From Echinostoma caproni (Eukaryota > Platyhelminthes > Trematoda > Plagiorchiida > Echinostomatidae), in contig UZAN01055446.1 in assembly GCA_900618425.1 (NCBI GenBank), positions 3,535 to 14,504 of the forward strand: DNA of 10,970 nt, read 5' to 3'. Positions 1 through 8,436 of this stretch are shown in pieces. How positions within the stretch are numbered: the first letter of the stretch is position 1; each line of letters opens with the position of its first letter. A program made the position numbers and the translations under genes. The notes beneath the pieces are model-generated. The model saw only the letters and a program-made list of their open reading frames with translations. It did not search any database and was not told the origin of the DNA.

Positions 1-302
1 GAATTTGGCGTGGTTTGAGAACAGGAGCGACTGTTTGCCTCTCTCTGGACATCTTATTTGACTCGCTTGCTTGAGTACTCTCGGCCGCATATTTTGGGGT
101 TTGTTTTATTGTACATTTGTAACGATTTCGTTAATTTAGTACCGTAGAACATTGCAGATCAATTGTGTTTTTACTTCGGGATTTGTATCGGTTCGGCTAC
201 GCGTCACTCAAGTAGGAACTGTTTGACGTACACTGCCATCTGTGAAGGAGAGTTTCCTTTCGGTGACAGCGCTTTTGCCCTGGATATTCCGATAGAGGTG
301 GT

Positions 303-455
303 TCAGTTTGGACAAACCGATTTCAGAAACGTGTGGACAGCATAGTGTTCAACTGCCTTAGAACTTAGTTTACTGCACCGTTGGTGAAACTAATTCTGAC
401 ACAGATCACAACGTATGCCCTTAACCACCTCGAGAGAACATTCTTTTCTGGCACA
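303..455 (-). other. PHD-like C4HC3 zinc finger remnant, copy A
   Basis: In one frame the Cys/His ladder reads CARKEC (Cx4C), nine residues, CDLC, then N-stop-FHQRC, about 20 residues, and VCPN-stop. The spacing fits a PHD-type finger (C..C / CxxC / xWxH / xxC / CxxC). The first stop (TAG, 392-390) sits where PHD fingers carry Trp (TGG). The second (TGA, 305-303) sits where the last Cys would be (TGC/TGT). Each is one base from the expected codon. PHD-like fingers are known in ORF1 proteins of some CR1-group LINEs. A chromatin PHD gene is less likely because the flanks match the repeat copy at 8.4 kb. Confidence 0.65.
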
Positions 456-875
456 CACGTAGGGTGCAATACCCTGCTTGGCTCGTGTAGCCCCTTTAGG
501 AGGATTTCTATGAGCTACCATGGCTAGATACACTTCAGGACTATGTCCGGTAAAAGAGGTATGTAAAGATGAACACCCTACACAAATTCGATAAAAACCA
601 AGGATATATGTAACTCTGGGTAGTACTCTTGGCAGCAAATGTTATAGCCTAGTCGTTTACCTGGACGTGAATTCGTCACGTTGGTCTTGCCACCCGGGTT
701 TCGCTTAGTTGTGGCATACAGATTCTGATTTCCGATCTCCAGCGCGAAAGGTCCGGTTTAAATTGCGCTGCCACTAATTTTCCAACAGAAAATTGAACTC
801 TCGAGTGTTGCCATTACCTATTGTCTACCTTATTTTACAGCAAAACGTCCCACTCCAAAATTCGAGGCGCATGCT

Positions 876-897
876 AGGTCAAGGTCAGGTTAGGTCG
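876..897. repeat. AGGTCA short direct repeats at the edge of ORF1 copy A
   Basis: Two adjacent AGGTCA hexamers (876-881, 882-887) are followed by AGGTCG (892-897). On the minus strand this reads as TGACCT repeats at the 5' edge of copy A. Copy B starts with the same motif (7993-8003), and the LINE at 6.0-7.4 kb ends in it (7376-7386). It probably marks an element terminus. The hexamer also equals a nuclear-receptor half-site, but no function is claimed from that. Confidence 0.5.
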
Positions 898-1054
898 ATT
901 TGATCATTGGGCTAAAGTCTACCCGTTAACTGTTTGTCAGTGATGCTAAGACAGTCGGCAACGCCTACGAGGAAACCGTATAAGCAGACCTTGCAACCCT
1001 CCATGGGTGATCTAAAACTTGGGGTCTAGCCCTAAACATGGGAGAGTGCAAGTA

Positions 1055-1243
1055 GCTACAGGCAGCTACAATGCAATAGTAAGACCGCACCTTGTGTATG
1101 CCGTACAACCCTGGGCCCTAATCCTAAAAAGGAATCAGCAACTCTTGGAAAATGTCCAGCGAAGGTTAACAAAGACCACTGCAGGCTTGAGGTAAATTCC
1201 ACACGAAGAATGTCTATGGACCCTGGGACGTTTTTCCTCAATA
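1055..1243 (+). pseudogene. CR1-like LINE reverse-transcriptase thumb fragment
   Basis: About 63 codons stay in one frame with a single stop. They carry the typical signature of the RT thumb in CR1/Jockey-clade ORF2: IVRPHLVYAVQPWA, then LLENVQRRLTKTTAGLR, a stop, and IPHEECLWTLGRF. The family pattern is VRPhLEYaxQxWxP, LExVQRRaTK and YExRLxxLxLF, and nearly every anchor is present. The catalytic YxDD region and endonuclease are absent, as expected for a 5'-truncated or rearranged copy. The fragment stops abruptly at ~1243, where the sequence turns A-rich without matching the rest of the thumb. It points away from ORF1 copy A, so the two are not one collinear insertion. Confidence 0.85.
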
Positions 1244-2302
1244 AAAATAACAACAGTGGTATATTTCACGACGAAAGTTGTGAGGAATGCTGGGATGCAC
1301 GATCATTTTGTACAATAAATGATAGAACAATTGAGTTGACAGAGTTGGTGCGGGTAAAAAACAGTGGAACGCGATTATGTTTGTGCTCAACAAACAAAAA
1401 GAATCACAAAACGATGAATGGACATTTGAATCATTCGGGAATTGATAAAAGAGAAGGTGAGCAAAGTAGTACATGTCTGACAGTTTGAAGTTCAGTAGAT
1501 GAGGAGGTATGGAGAAGAAACGTCACAGAGCCGGAGTTGAAAAAATTGGAAATATGCACACGTTAATGAGTTGTGTTATTCAGGTTTGAGTTAGATCAGG
1601 GATGAGAAATGAAAACGGTGAGTATCGAACACGATTAAAAGATTGCCAAACGTTCATCGTGTGGAGATGAACAGAGACAAAGCCTGAATGGATGAAATTT
1701 GTGAAGGTTTTTTGTGCATATATGTGCTGGGAGATTTGTGTTTGGAAAATACGGTCATAAAAGTCATGTCTTTACGACCAGCTTCTGAGTAATATCACTG
1801 TTTTGGCGAGAATGAACGGATCAAGTCGAAGAAAAGAGGTTTCAAACATCGCCAGCTCTTCTATCATCGATCAAAAAACACGGGGCCTGGTGTCGCTGCG
1901 TGCGGGTCTGCAGACTAACATTGAGTAAATCACTGTTCGCCAAACAGATGTTTTTAGCGAAACGGTTTAGTCCATGGGAGAGTCCATAGGATCCTGCTTT
2001 TGGTTTTTTGGTTATACTTCGGTTTTCTTCACCGTTGCATATTATTCCGTTCCGACGGTAAACGCCGTTATTCTAACAGCAGCAGATCTCTGGAAAGGAA
2101 ACCGGAAATGGAAAACAGTTTAGGTAGTCTCCTAGTTGATGAGAGGGGGGAGAAAAAGCATGTATATTATCGCTCAACCTAATGCTAGAAGTTTAGAACA
2201 GTCAGGGAAATGAAAGATTTGGTTGATCGCAACTCTAAAATTAGGGCCAGGATGTCAAATAACTCATTTTTATAATTTACAGGGGTAAATCTATCATCAT
2301 AG
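1244..2302. other. Unassigned stretch, no recognisable gene
   Basis: A-rich and purine-rich on the plus strand up to about 1700. Open frames here are short, overlap on both strands and have no recognisable motif. A 92-codon plus frame begins inside the RT fragment (1210) and runs to 1488, but its sequence is low-complexity Asn/Lys/Ser-rich and looks like chance. No RNA gene, long repeat or splice-bounded exon could be supported. Confidence 0.4.
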
Positions 2303-2638
2303 CGCTATCTGGAGGTAGTCACCAACTCCGAATACTTATCAAAGATCCTCTTCTCTACTCGCTCAATTCAAACTGGATTACCCATATCACCAGCTATAAA
2401 TCCACGCGTCAACACGTGGATACGGACTGTTTTGAGCATGATTGATGTATTTATGAAAACCGATATGCACAAAGATCAAGCTCGGTTATCAGTGTACCAC
2501 GTTGTAGTGCTATCCCCATACATGGCCCAAGCTCTACAAAAAGTTCGAAACAGTTGGGGCCTCATGTCAAACTGTGGTCAGTCCGATTGCGAGACCGAAA
2601 TGCGGCAGAATAGCTGCGGCGTCCATAACTCATGTTGA
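2303..2638 (+). other. Open frame of 111 codons, unrecognised
   Basis: This frame is free of stops from just after a TAG at 2300-2302 to a TGA at 2636-2638. The first ATG is at 2432, leaving 68 codons. The translated residues have a balanced composition (for example AINPRVNTWIRTVLSM) but I recognise no domain, signal peptide or membrane segment. A frame this long is expected by chance several times in 11 kb read six ways. It could be a host exon, part of a decayed repeat, or noise. I lean towards noise or repeat. Confidence 0.15.
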
Positions 2639-3019
2639 ACCCAGTGGCAAATGTAATGGGTGAGCGGTCCCGTTTAAGAAACCAAACATCACTGGTATAA
2701 CTAGATTTCATCCGGCACTGCGAGACGTAAGTGGTAACAAACCTGTCGTGACTGCCAGTTGGAGACGGTAAACCCAATTGAGGTCACCGAGGTAACTACG
2801 TCTCTAAGGTATCACCGGTGAGACAAACTCCTGCTGATCAGAAGAGGTTCAAATGGAATAAAAGAGGCACGCGTCTCTTTGAACTTAAAATGGATTGTGT
2901 TTGAGGCTGATCAACAGGGAGCAGAAAGCCACTACCCGACCACCACCACTCTATATTTAGTTTAGCTTAGGTCCTGCGGGCTGTACCAAAGACGTTTTGT
3001 GCTAAATCCCAGCCAACTG

Positions 3020-3096
3020 GAGTGCTGCCAGGCAGTTAAATATCTAATAGCCACTAATGTCACCATGGCAGCGGCATCTCTCTAGAGTGCTGCCAG
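3020..3096. repeat. 12-bp direct repeat pair GAGTGCTGCCAG
   Basis: The dodecamer occurs exactly at 3020-3031 and 3085-3096, 65 bp apart. The flanking bases do not match, so this may be a remnant of a short duplication or a footprint around an excised or decayed insert. Function unknown. Confidence 0.4.
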
Positions 3097-3419
3097 TTTT
3101 GACGACTTCAGGGAGTTCAGCAGAACACTCCAAACTTTTCCTCCAACCTTCGACAGATAAGAAGATTGTGGTTGATAACATAAGAGGTAAGTACAGTATG
3201 TAAGATTGTTTGCTTACGTTTATGTATGCATGGCAGAAGTCAGACTGATCCGAAGTTTGCGCGCAAGATAATGGCTAACCGTCATCAGGATAAGCGGTTG
3301 GACTTGCGAAAGTTTGCCGGAAACGGATTTTGCGTTAAAGCTGTTGATATCTCTTGAATTATTTACTCTCGTTCCTCCATCCTATTGCCCTGTACACTCC
3401 TTTACTGCCCCCCCACCTG

Positions 3420-3450
3420 CTACGTAGATATATAAATGTAACCTACGTAG
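3420..3450. repeat. CTACGTAG palindrome pair (31 bp)
   Basis: The self-complementary octamer CTACGTAG occurs twice, separated by 15 AT-rich bases, so the segment can also fold as one hairpin. It lies directly after a pyrimidine/C-rich run. No protein or element is known to me for it. Confidence 0.45.
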
Positions 3451-4388
3451 GTTTAGAGTGAACCCATTACACACTAGACCATTTTCCAAATTATGAATGA
3501 ACACTTCTGCTTTATTCTATCAGGACACATACTGGCTCAAGCTACAAGTCCTGTAACCTGACGTGACCCCAAACACCGCGTACACCAAGTGTCAGAATTG
3601 GACTGTGGAGGGAGAATAGTTCACGTGGTCCAAGACCTCACTCAGCGGTGTTTCCGAACACGAAGGCAGAACATCTTTTACTATCCATAGCTTCTAGGAT
3701 CGAGGATCTCACTGAAGGGGCATGTGATAGTCACTCCCTAGAGACCTATCAGGGAGATTCACCCCGTTAGAACGTGGTGCTTTGCCTGCACACGACTAGA
3801 AAGCTTTTGAGCAACTCTACACCAAAATTATTAAAAAATATTCCTTCAAAATCACACGTAGTGAAGGACCTATAAAAGAGGCCTAAAGAGAGCAACGCCG
3901 CGGTACACAAGGTAAGGTTCGATCCTCCGCGGAAACAGGACAGAGCACCAAAATCTACCGACCTTATTTGCAATTACCAGTGTGCAGAAGAAAGCCATGG
4001 TGAACTGTAAGGAACAAGTTTCATGGGCTACAATAGTTTCAAAACTCCTAGTAGCTGTGAAGTCCCCAGCTCTCCGATTGCAACGAAAATTAGGCACTCC
4101 AAAAGCAAGCGAGGAGTTAAATATGGGAGTTTAGGAGGCTTTTGGAATGATGATCAAAGTCATTTCCAGAGAGAAAAGGGGGGTGACTTGGAAAGTAGAA
4201 CATACCACGACCACAGCCGTACACTCCGCAAAAGATTAGTTAACACCTCGGGTATTACGCCCCAGTAAACCCCCAAAATGAGTTCCCCATCCAGTAGCTA
4301 GGCTCATGCAGACACATTCACACTGTGGTATACCAATACATGCAGCATACGGGAAGAGTGGGGAGGTGAGAAGGCACAACCTAAATAC

Positions 4389-4402
4389 ATAAATAAATAA
4401 AT
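4389..4402. repeat. (AAAT)n microsatellite
   Basis: A short run of ATAA/AAAT units (about three and a half copies) lies in AT-rich context. Such tracts often mark poly(A)-type ends of retroelements, but no element was recognised beside it. Confidence 0.6.
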
Positions 4403-5350
4403 GTATATTTTACGAAGCCCGTGAAGCATGCAAGAAGCATGATCATAGGTGCAGTGTACAACAACAATGCAGCCACATGGAAAGTCTCATTAGAAGAGAT
4501 ACACAGCAGTATAGGTAAGGGAATAGAACGAATATTGCAGTGCACACGAAACACAAAGTAGACATGGTCACAGAGGTAAACGACGAGGATGGAGAAGTGC
4601 ACTACGCAAACACGTCAACGGAAATTGAAGGAACAGCAAACTTTATATCGAGAGGACGATAAGACGTTTCAACGTGCGGCGTATGGAAGAAACTACGGAG
4701 ATACGGCCTGTGATTCAATAAACGGGGAAGACAGAGACACGCAAATAGAAATGAATAAGAAGAAGCAGTACAGTGAGTTCATTCATTTGACAAAGTACAT
4801 GTTTCTCTGTATGCAACAACACAGATTCCTTCTGAGAACACATTAATTGGCTTCAGGGCTTTGATCAGTCATGGAGTGATTTGGACTATTTAGGCGTTGT
4901 TCACTTTGATGTGAGACTGACTACACGCTAGACACATTCTTAAAACACCTTGTAGGCAAGACAGGGGATGTGATTCTCAACCTGGTCCGAAATGCGGACG
5001 TGTGTTCAAAATGGTGGATATAGCCGAGCCCAACAACCATTGCCGGAGCCAAATTGTCCATTGTGAGTGTAGACCCCAAGCTTTCAACAGGCCCAAACCA
5101 ACCTAATCTGAAACGAAACGGCACAACTGGACATTCTGGGATAATATTCAGCTAGAAAGGGTTGAAGGGGTAACACATAATGTCACGAAAGAATATCTAT
5201 AGGGAATTAATGCGCGAAGGTGTATGTATGAGAAAAATGTGCAGAGGAAACGCAGTTCGAAACGATAAAGTGAAAATGCGGATACCATTATTGATCTGTA
5301 AGCTTGGAACGCTCCATCAGTATAATGAAAATAATTCGTGAGTATGAACG
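4403..5350. other. Unassigned stretch, no recognisable gene
   Basis: Frames at 4589-4846 (plus, 85 codons, Lys/Arg/Gln-rich), 4921-5124 (minus) and 5148-5462 (minus, 104 codons, Phe/Ser/Tyr-rich) show no family motif. The long minus frame lies opposite a purine-rich plus strand, which lowers stop frequency on the minus strand. I treat all of them as chance. Confidence 0.35.
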
Positions 5351-5860
5351 TGTACACAGTAGTTTGGCTCTTCAGCGTCACGGCATATTGGGAAGGCAGA
5401 CTGAGAGGTGTGGGGTTACCATAATGGGAGAACTGGTTGACTAGACTGGAGAACGTATTCACCGATGGGCTTTATAATCCACTGATAGAGATTACAAGCT
5501 GTATCAGTATACTGAAATAGGATTGAGACGTGAATGTGCCACAGGATTGAGCTTAATAAGTCAAATGAAAAACGAGATCAGAAGGAGATAAAGTAGGAAT
5601 CAAAGGGTAACGATACTTCTATGAGTATATATCAAGAGGTGTCGTGTCCCACAGCTTTGAAGCTGAATCAGTGTCCTGATAGGATTTAATTTGAGAAAGT
5701 TAACACTGTTACCTGATTAGCACGTGCCACAGAATGAGGCTTAATAAATTTAACGAAAAACGAAACCACGAGGACCTGGAGTTATCATTAGTGGGTCACA
5801 ATACTTGTACAAGTATGTACCAAAGTATTCGTGTTCCACAAATCTAAGTAAGGAGATCTA
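5351..5860. repeat. Diverged tandem repeat, unit about 187 bp
   Basis: The anchor GTGCCACAGG (5536-5545) recurs as GTGCCACAGA (5724-5733), 188 bp away. A weaker anchor, GTGTACACAG, lies 185 bp upstream (5351-5360). The two later units match beyond the anchor: each follows it with GAGCTTAATAA or GAGGCTTAATAA, then GAAAAACGA, later a GGGTAACGATACTT or GGGTCACAATACTT block, then CGTGTCCCACA or CGTGTTCCACA. Matching is approximate with small indels, so this is an old tandem array or duplicated segment. The first unit is doubtful. No coding capacity is seen. Confidence 0.55.
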
Positions 5861-6009
5861 GGTATAAAAATAGTTGTCATAAATAAATCTTGGATGCGGA
5901 GGGACCACATCAGCCCGAGGAAGGATAACCACACAATTTATAGACAAGATAGGATGGATGGCAGGTAATGAGTAGGGGTTCTGCCAATGATAAAGTCAGA
6001 TCATAGTCA

Positions 6010-6488
6010 GTGGGAGGCAACAGCAGCCCTAGCGAGTTTTACGTACAGACCATTAGTTGTGTAGTTAAAGTAGACAGAGAGGTATCAGTGGTCATCTGCG
6101 TCAAACAATCTCTGCAGACACATGCAACAGAAGGTCAGATTATTGCTCAACTGCAGTTATTGCTTACTACGTCAAGAAGGGTGTTGTTGGTACAGAACTT
6201 TAATATGCCAGATCTTAACTGGAATATAGACAGGGCATCGGCCGGTACCGGAGGAAGACTGCTTCTAAAGTGGTGCATCAGCACGCATTATCACAACACA
6301 TGCCACAAGCCACCCGGTTTAGAGCAAATGACGGGCCTTCCGTATTGGATCTAGTGATCACGAGAACTCCTATTGAAATAAGGTATATAACTATGGAGGA
6401 ACCTTTGGTGAAAAAAGATCATGCAGGCCTGCGAATAACGCTAGAAACCAGGCATACTAAACCAGAAGCCAAACTAGTAAGGTATTGA
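6010..6488 (+). pseudogene. LINE ORF2 AP-like endonuclease domain, C-terminal part, frameshifted
   Basis: Two overlapping frames carry successive parts of one domain. The first (from 6010) contains the strand before the loop and QNFNMPDLNWNI, matching the GDFNxPDxxW motif of AP-like endonucleases. The frame then shifts near 6260-6275, and the second contains PSVLDLVITR and KKDHAGLRITLE, matching the LDLxxT and SDH motifs. Both key positions are altered: the Gly-Asp of GDFN is Gln here, and SDH is KDH, keeping the final His. The Asp of PD and the DL(V/I) motif remain. The N-terminal third, with the Asn and Glu motifs, is missing or unrecognisable. The domain would nick target DNA, and this copy cannot. 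Confidence 0.85.
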
Positions 6489-6733
6489 GCAGGACGAACT
6501 GGTCAGAGTGGCATGGGATATAAATTGCGTACTCAACCCAGCCGATGCATCTCTAGGAACCAGATGAAGCCATATTAAGGCGGGAATACTCCCACTCCTA
6601 GGCAGGTTCGCGCCTTTGGTTCCGTTAAGAAAGAAACAACGTCTTCCTTGCTTGAAGGCAAATATAGATAGTGCCAGGAGACAACTGGTTCACCTATGCG
6701 AGACCGTGACGTGCAGAAAACCAGCTATGTTCG
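6489..6733 (+). pseudogene. LINE ORF2 linker between endonuclease and RT
   Basis: One frame, with one stop at the Trp position of an otherwise typical linker: WDINCVLNPADASLGTR, stop, SHIKAGILPLLGRFAPLVP, then LRKKQRLPCLKANI. CR1-group ORF2 proteins have this run (DW..VL...D....W..I...I......P..P.R.K..PWL...I) between the endonuclease and the RT fingers. The stop is TGA in place of the expected TGG. The stretch ends at an eight-base C run (6734-6741), beyond which the frame jumps straight to the RT thumb. Confidence 0.75.
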
Positions 6734-6741
6734 CCCCCCCC
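6734..6741. repeat. C8 tract at the internal LINE deletion junction
   Basis: Eight cytosines separate the endonuclease-RT linker from the RT thumb. Family collinearity places several hundred residues of RT between these two parts, so the tract marks the deletion joint or lies within a few bases of it. Confidence 0.55.
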
Positions 6742-6743
6742 AA

Positions 6744-7199
6744 GACAAATGTATCGTCCACCCGCATCTGGAATATTGTTTGCAGGCTTGAACTTCGTTT
6801 CATCCAAAAGACACTGATAACTTGGAGAGGGCTCAACGTCTAATCACAAGGACGATAACTGAGCAACGGAAGAAAAGCTGTGAACAGCGGCTCAGTGATT
6901 TCAGACTGTTCTCTCTCAAGCAAAGGGCCAAGGAGAGAAGACCTAATTGAGATATTTATAATGGTCAAAGACATACCGGGCCTTATGTTTGACGACCCGT
7001 TCTTCTGCTTTTCGCATAGAGAACCGCGGGGACAGCGAAACCATATTAGGCTGCAACTGAGAGCAAGGTGTTCAATAAAAAGGTAATTCCCTTGTGAAAC
7101 CGATTGTCGCTGGCCGCGGTATGCTGCAGTACTGTAGATGCGTTTAAAAGGGCACTCGATGAGTGTTCGCTAGTGGCTTTTCCCAAGGTTAGCAATTAG
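6744..7199 (+). pseudogene. LINE ORF2 RT thumb and C-terminal end
   Basis: Reads CIVHPHLEYCLQA, stop (for Trp), NLERAQRLITRTI, EQRLSDFRLFSLKQRAKERR. It then shifts by one base near 6945 into EDLIEIFIMVK and FCFSHREPRGQ. It returns near 7080 to the first frame with VIPL, stop (for Trp), NRLSLAAV and STVDAFKRALDE, ending at TAG 7197-7199. These are the standard landmarks of the CR1-clade ORF2 C-terminus: VRPHLEY, LExxQRxxT, RRxGDLIexfki, hxxRgh, ViplWNxLP and TVdxFKraLD. The catalytic palm motifs upstream have been removed. The residue FKRALD followed by a short tail marks the natural end of ORF2. Confidence 0.88.
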
Positions 7200-7388
7200 T
7201 CACTACCTACAACCTAACCACAAGCTATGTAATACTGCACCATATTAAACTGCCTTTCAGAAAAATTGCATAACGAAGTGTTCGAAGCCAACGAAACTGG
7301 TCGACAACATACGAATTTGGACACGCAATTGGCAAGAGCCACCAATCATTCGCTGAAAACTGAACTGAACTGACTTGACCTGACCTGG
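7200..7388 (+). other. LINE 3' UTR with terminal TGAACT/TGACCT repeats
   Basis: About 190 bp without coding signal lie after the ORF2 stop and end in CTGAACTGAACTGAC (7360-7374), then TTGACCTGACCTGG (7375-7388). CR1/Jockey-like elements commonly end in short tandem repeats rather than poly(A). I therefore place the 3' end of the element here. No target-site duplication could be identified because the 5' end is uncertain. Confidence 0.7.
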
Positions 7389-7714
7389 AGGGAGTGAGGT
7401 CTCAAATGAGGGCGTCACCCTCCGCAGCTACAATTGTGAATCATTGAAATAGGCTACTGGATCAAGTCTGATACCAAAGGACAGTGGATTTCAGGCGCAG
7501 GCTAGACGTTGTATGGACTAGGGTGTTTTAAGAGGGCTAGAACTGAGTTGAACAGTTTGGACGCAGTTGACTCAAGGAACACCACACATTTCATCTTAGT
7601 TTTTATACCTTTTTCGCAACAGCTCTCCAAATCACGTCTTCATCTCCTCTTCTACCTTCGTTCTCTCCAACCCCTTCCTATCGCCCAACCCCACCCTCTC
7701 TAGGGACTCTATGA
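7389..7714. other. Non-coding stretch with a long pyrimidine tract
   Basis: The first half has no recognisable content. From about 7615 to 7700 the plus strand is strongly C/T-rich and ends in CCACCCTCTCTAG (7691-7703). That has the form of a vertebrate/invertebrate 3' splice acceptor (polypyrimidine then TAG) or of an insertion boundary. No matching donor upstream was identified. Confidence 0.4.
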
Positions 7715-8242
7715 TTGTCTTTTGGCATTCTTCTCACGAGTACCCACCCTATATCCTCAGCTTCAGTGGCTGGCTTTCCTCCAATGAGTCTGCAAGCTGC
7801 AACACCATTCCTGATAAAATCCCTCGGACCGGATCCCTGCGAAGTCGGTCCCTCCTGGTCGTTCTATACTGTAAGTTTAATTGAAAATGAGTTTTCTATT
7901 CATGTTGTCGTGGCACCAGGGGATCCACAGAGCCGATCAGTGCAAGTAGCCGGAAAAATTGGAACGCCGCCACTAAGTCCTGTGAGCCCACCTGACCTGA
8001 CCTTCACCTTGATCTGGCGCACTGTTCTAAATTTGGAGTCGGATGTTGTCGCCATAGAAAAAGACCGACAATAAGAAGAGGCGGAGCTCAACATATCAGT
8101 TTCCTGTTGCCAATTAGTGGAGGCGCAATTAATATCGTCCGCGCTGGAGGTCGAAAATTTGCATCAGGGAGCCACAACTGAGCGAAACCCAGCTGGCAGG
8201 ATCAACGCGACGAATTCCCGTCCAGGTGAGCGACCAGGCTAT
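7715..8242 (+). pseudogene. Open frame leading into ORF1 copy B (possible ORF1 N-terminus)
   Basis: This frame is open for 119 codons to a TAA at 8072-8074 and stays open afterwards to a TAA at 8240-8242. It is one frame of ~175 codons with a single stop, probably CAA (Gln) turned to TAA. The part after ~7985 belongs to the repeat shared with copy A and reads as a possible helical segment (LNLESDVVAIEKDRQ, EEAELNI, ALEVENLHQ), then ATTERNPAGRINATNSRPG. The part before 7985 (for example SLIENEFSIHVVVAPGDP) has no clear match in copy A and no family I know. It may be the N-terminus of ORF1, a host exon fused by chance, or flanking DNA. A start codon cannot be chosen with confidence. Confidence 0.4.
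7991..8004. repeat. TGACCT direct repeats at the start of ORF1 copy B
   Basis: Contains CCTGACCTGACCTT, with hexamers overlapping by one base. The same string without its outer bases ends the LINE at 7.39 kb and opens copy A in the same relative orientation, so it is an element feature rather than a local accident. Confidence 0.5.
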
Positions 8243-8436
8243 TAAATTTTCTGCCGAGTGTTAACCAGAGTTACTGATTCTTAGTATTTACCGCTTTTAG
8301 CTGGGGTTTTAATTTTAACATATCTCTTTTCCGCGACATACTTCTGAAGCGTACCCTGATAAGCCCCATTGTAGCTCGGAGAAATCCTCCTAAAGTAGTA
8401 GCTACACTAGCCAAACATGATGCTACATCATACCCG

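Larger units (their letters stand above)
1..900 (-). pseudogene. Decayed LINE ORF1 module with PHD-like finger (copy A)
   Basis: Broken first ORF of a CR1-like non-LTR retrotransposon, read right to left and probably running off the left edge. It aligns by eye over most of its length with plus-strand DNA at ~7985-8950. Exact shared blocks include a 16-mer (494-509 here, 8380-8395 there), GTGTGCCAGAAAA, GTGATCTGTGTC and GACGAATTC followed by CGTCCAGGT. The longest open piece (638-390, 82 codons) contains the residues VAHRNPPKGATRAK and then CARKEC. The matching residues in copy B are VARRNPPK and CARKRC. Stops and frameshifts are spread throughout, so it is not expressed as a protein. In this family ORF1 is an RNA-binding accessory protein. 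The right boundary (~900) is where clear similarity to copy B ends. Similarity left of ~180 is weaker. Identity as a LINE ORF1 rests on the finger and on the C-terminal part seen only in copy B. Confidence 0.75.
2639..4380. other. Unassigned stretch with small repeats only
   Basis: I see no coding signature. Contents are a 12-bp direct repeat (GAGTGCTGCCAG at 3020-3031 and 3085-3096), a pair of CTACGTAG octamers (3420-3427, 3443-3450), a pyrimidine-rich patch at ~3360-3420 and short hairpins such as TCCCT/AGGGA around 3735-3760. Open frames at 3767-3973, 3870-4097 and 4023-4268 overlap on opposite strands and show no motif. Some of this is probably old transposon DNA too diverged to name. Confidence 0.35.
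6005..7388 (+). mobile_element. CR1-like LINE relic, 5' truncated with RT core deleted
   Basis: One plus-strand non-LTR retrotransposon copy in the correct order: AP-type endonuclease C-terminal part, linker, a missing RT fingers/palm region, RT thumb and C-terminus, 3' UTR, and a 3' tail of short TGAACT/TGACCT repeats. An intact ORF2 of this clade is about 900-1000 codons, while only around 400 codons' worth is left here. In life ORF2 nicks target DNA and copies its own RNA at the nick. This copy has at least three frameshifts, several stops, a loss of the RT catalytic core and altered endonuclease residues, so it is dead. The left edge is where recognisable endonuclease residues begin. Confidence 0.85.

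Noticed and set aside
876..897. Nuclear-receptor response element
   Set aside because: AGGTCA repeats match the half-site, but the same motif sits at three element ends here, so a transposon-terminal repeat is the simpler reading.
1210..1488. 92-codon plus frame as a gene
   Set aside because: Begins inside the RT thumb fragment in a different frame, then runs through A-rich DNA with low-complexity residues and no family signature.
2401..2420. TCCACG/CGTGGA short stem as a ribozyme part
   Set aside because: Checked for a hammerhead core (CTGATGA ... GAAA), known in schistosome repeats; the core is not present around it.
2562..2777. 71-codon minus frame with balanced composition
   Set aside because: Overlaps another open frame on the plus strand, has no recognisable domain and is within chance length.
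2841..2890. tRNA or tRNA-derived SINE suggested by a GGTTCAAAT B-box-like word
   Set aside because: No A box at the right distance and no cloverleaf could be folded around it.
5148..5462. 104-codon minus-strand open frame
   Set aside because: Phe/Ser/Tyr-rich with no motif; it lies opposite a purine-rich plus strand, which makes minus-strand stops rare. It overlaps the tandem-repeat region.
7900..8094. 64-codon minus frame
   Set aside because: Antisense to the better plus frame that continues into the ORF1 module.
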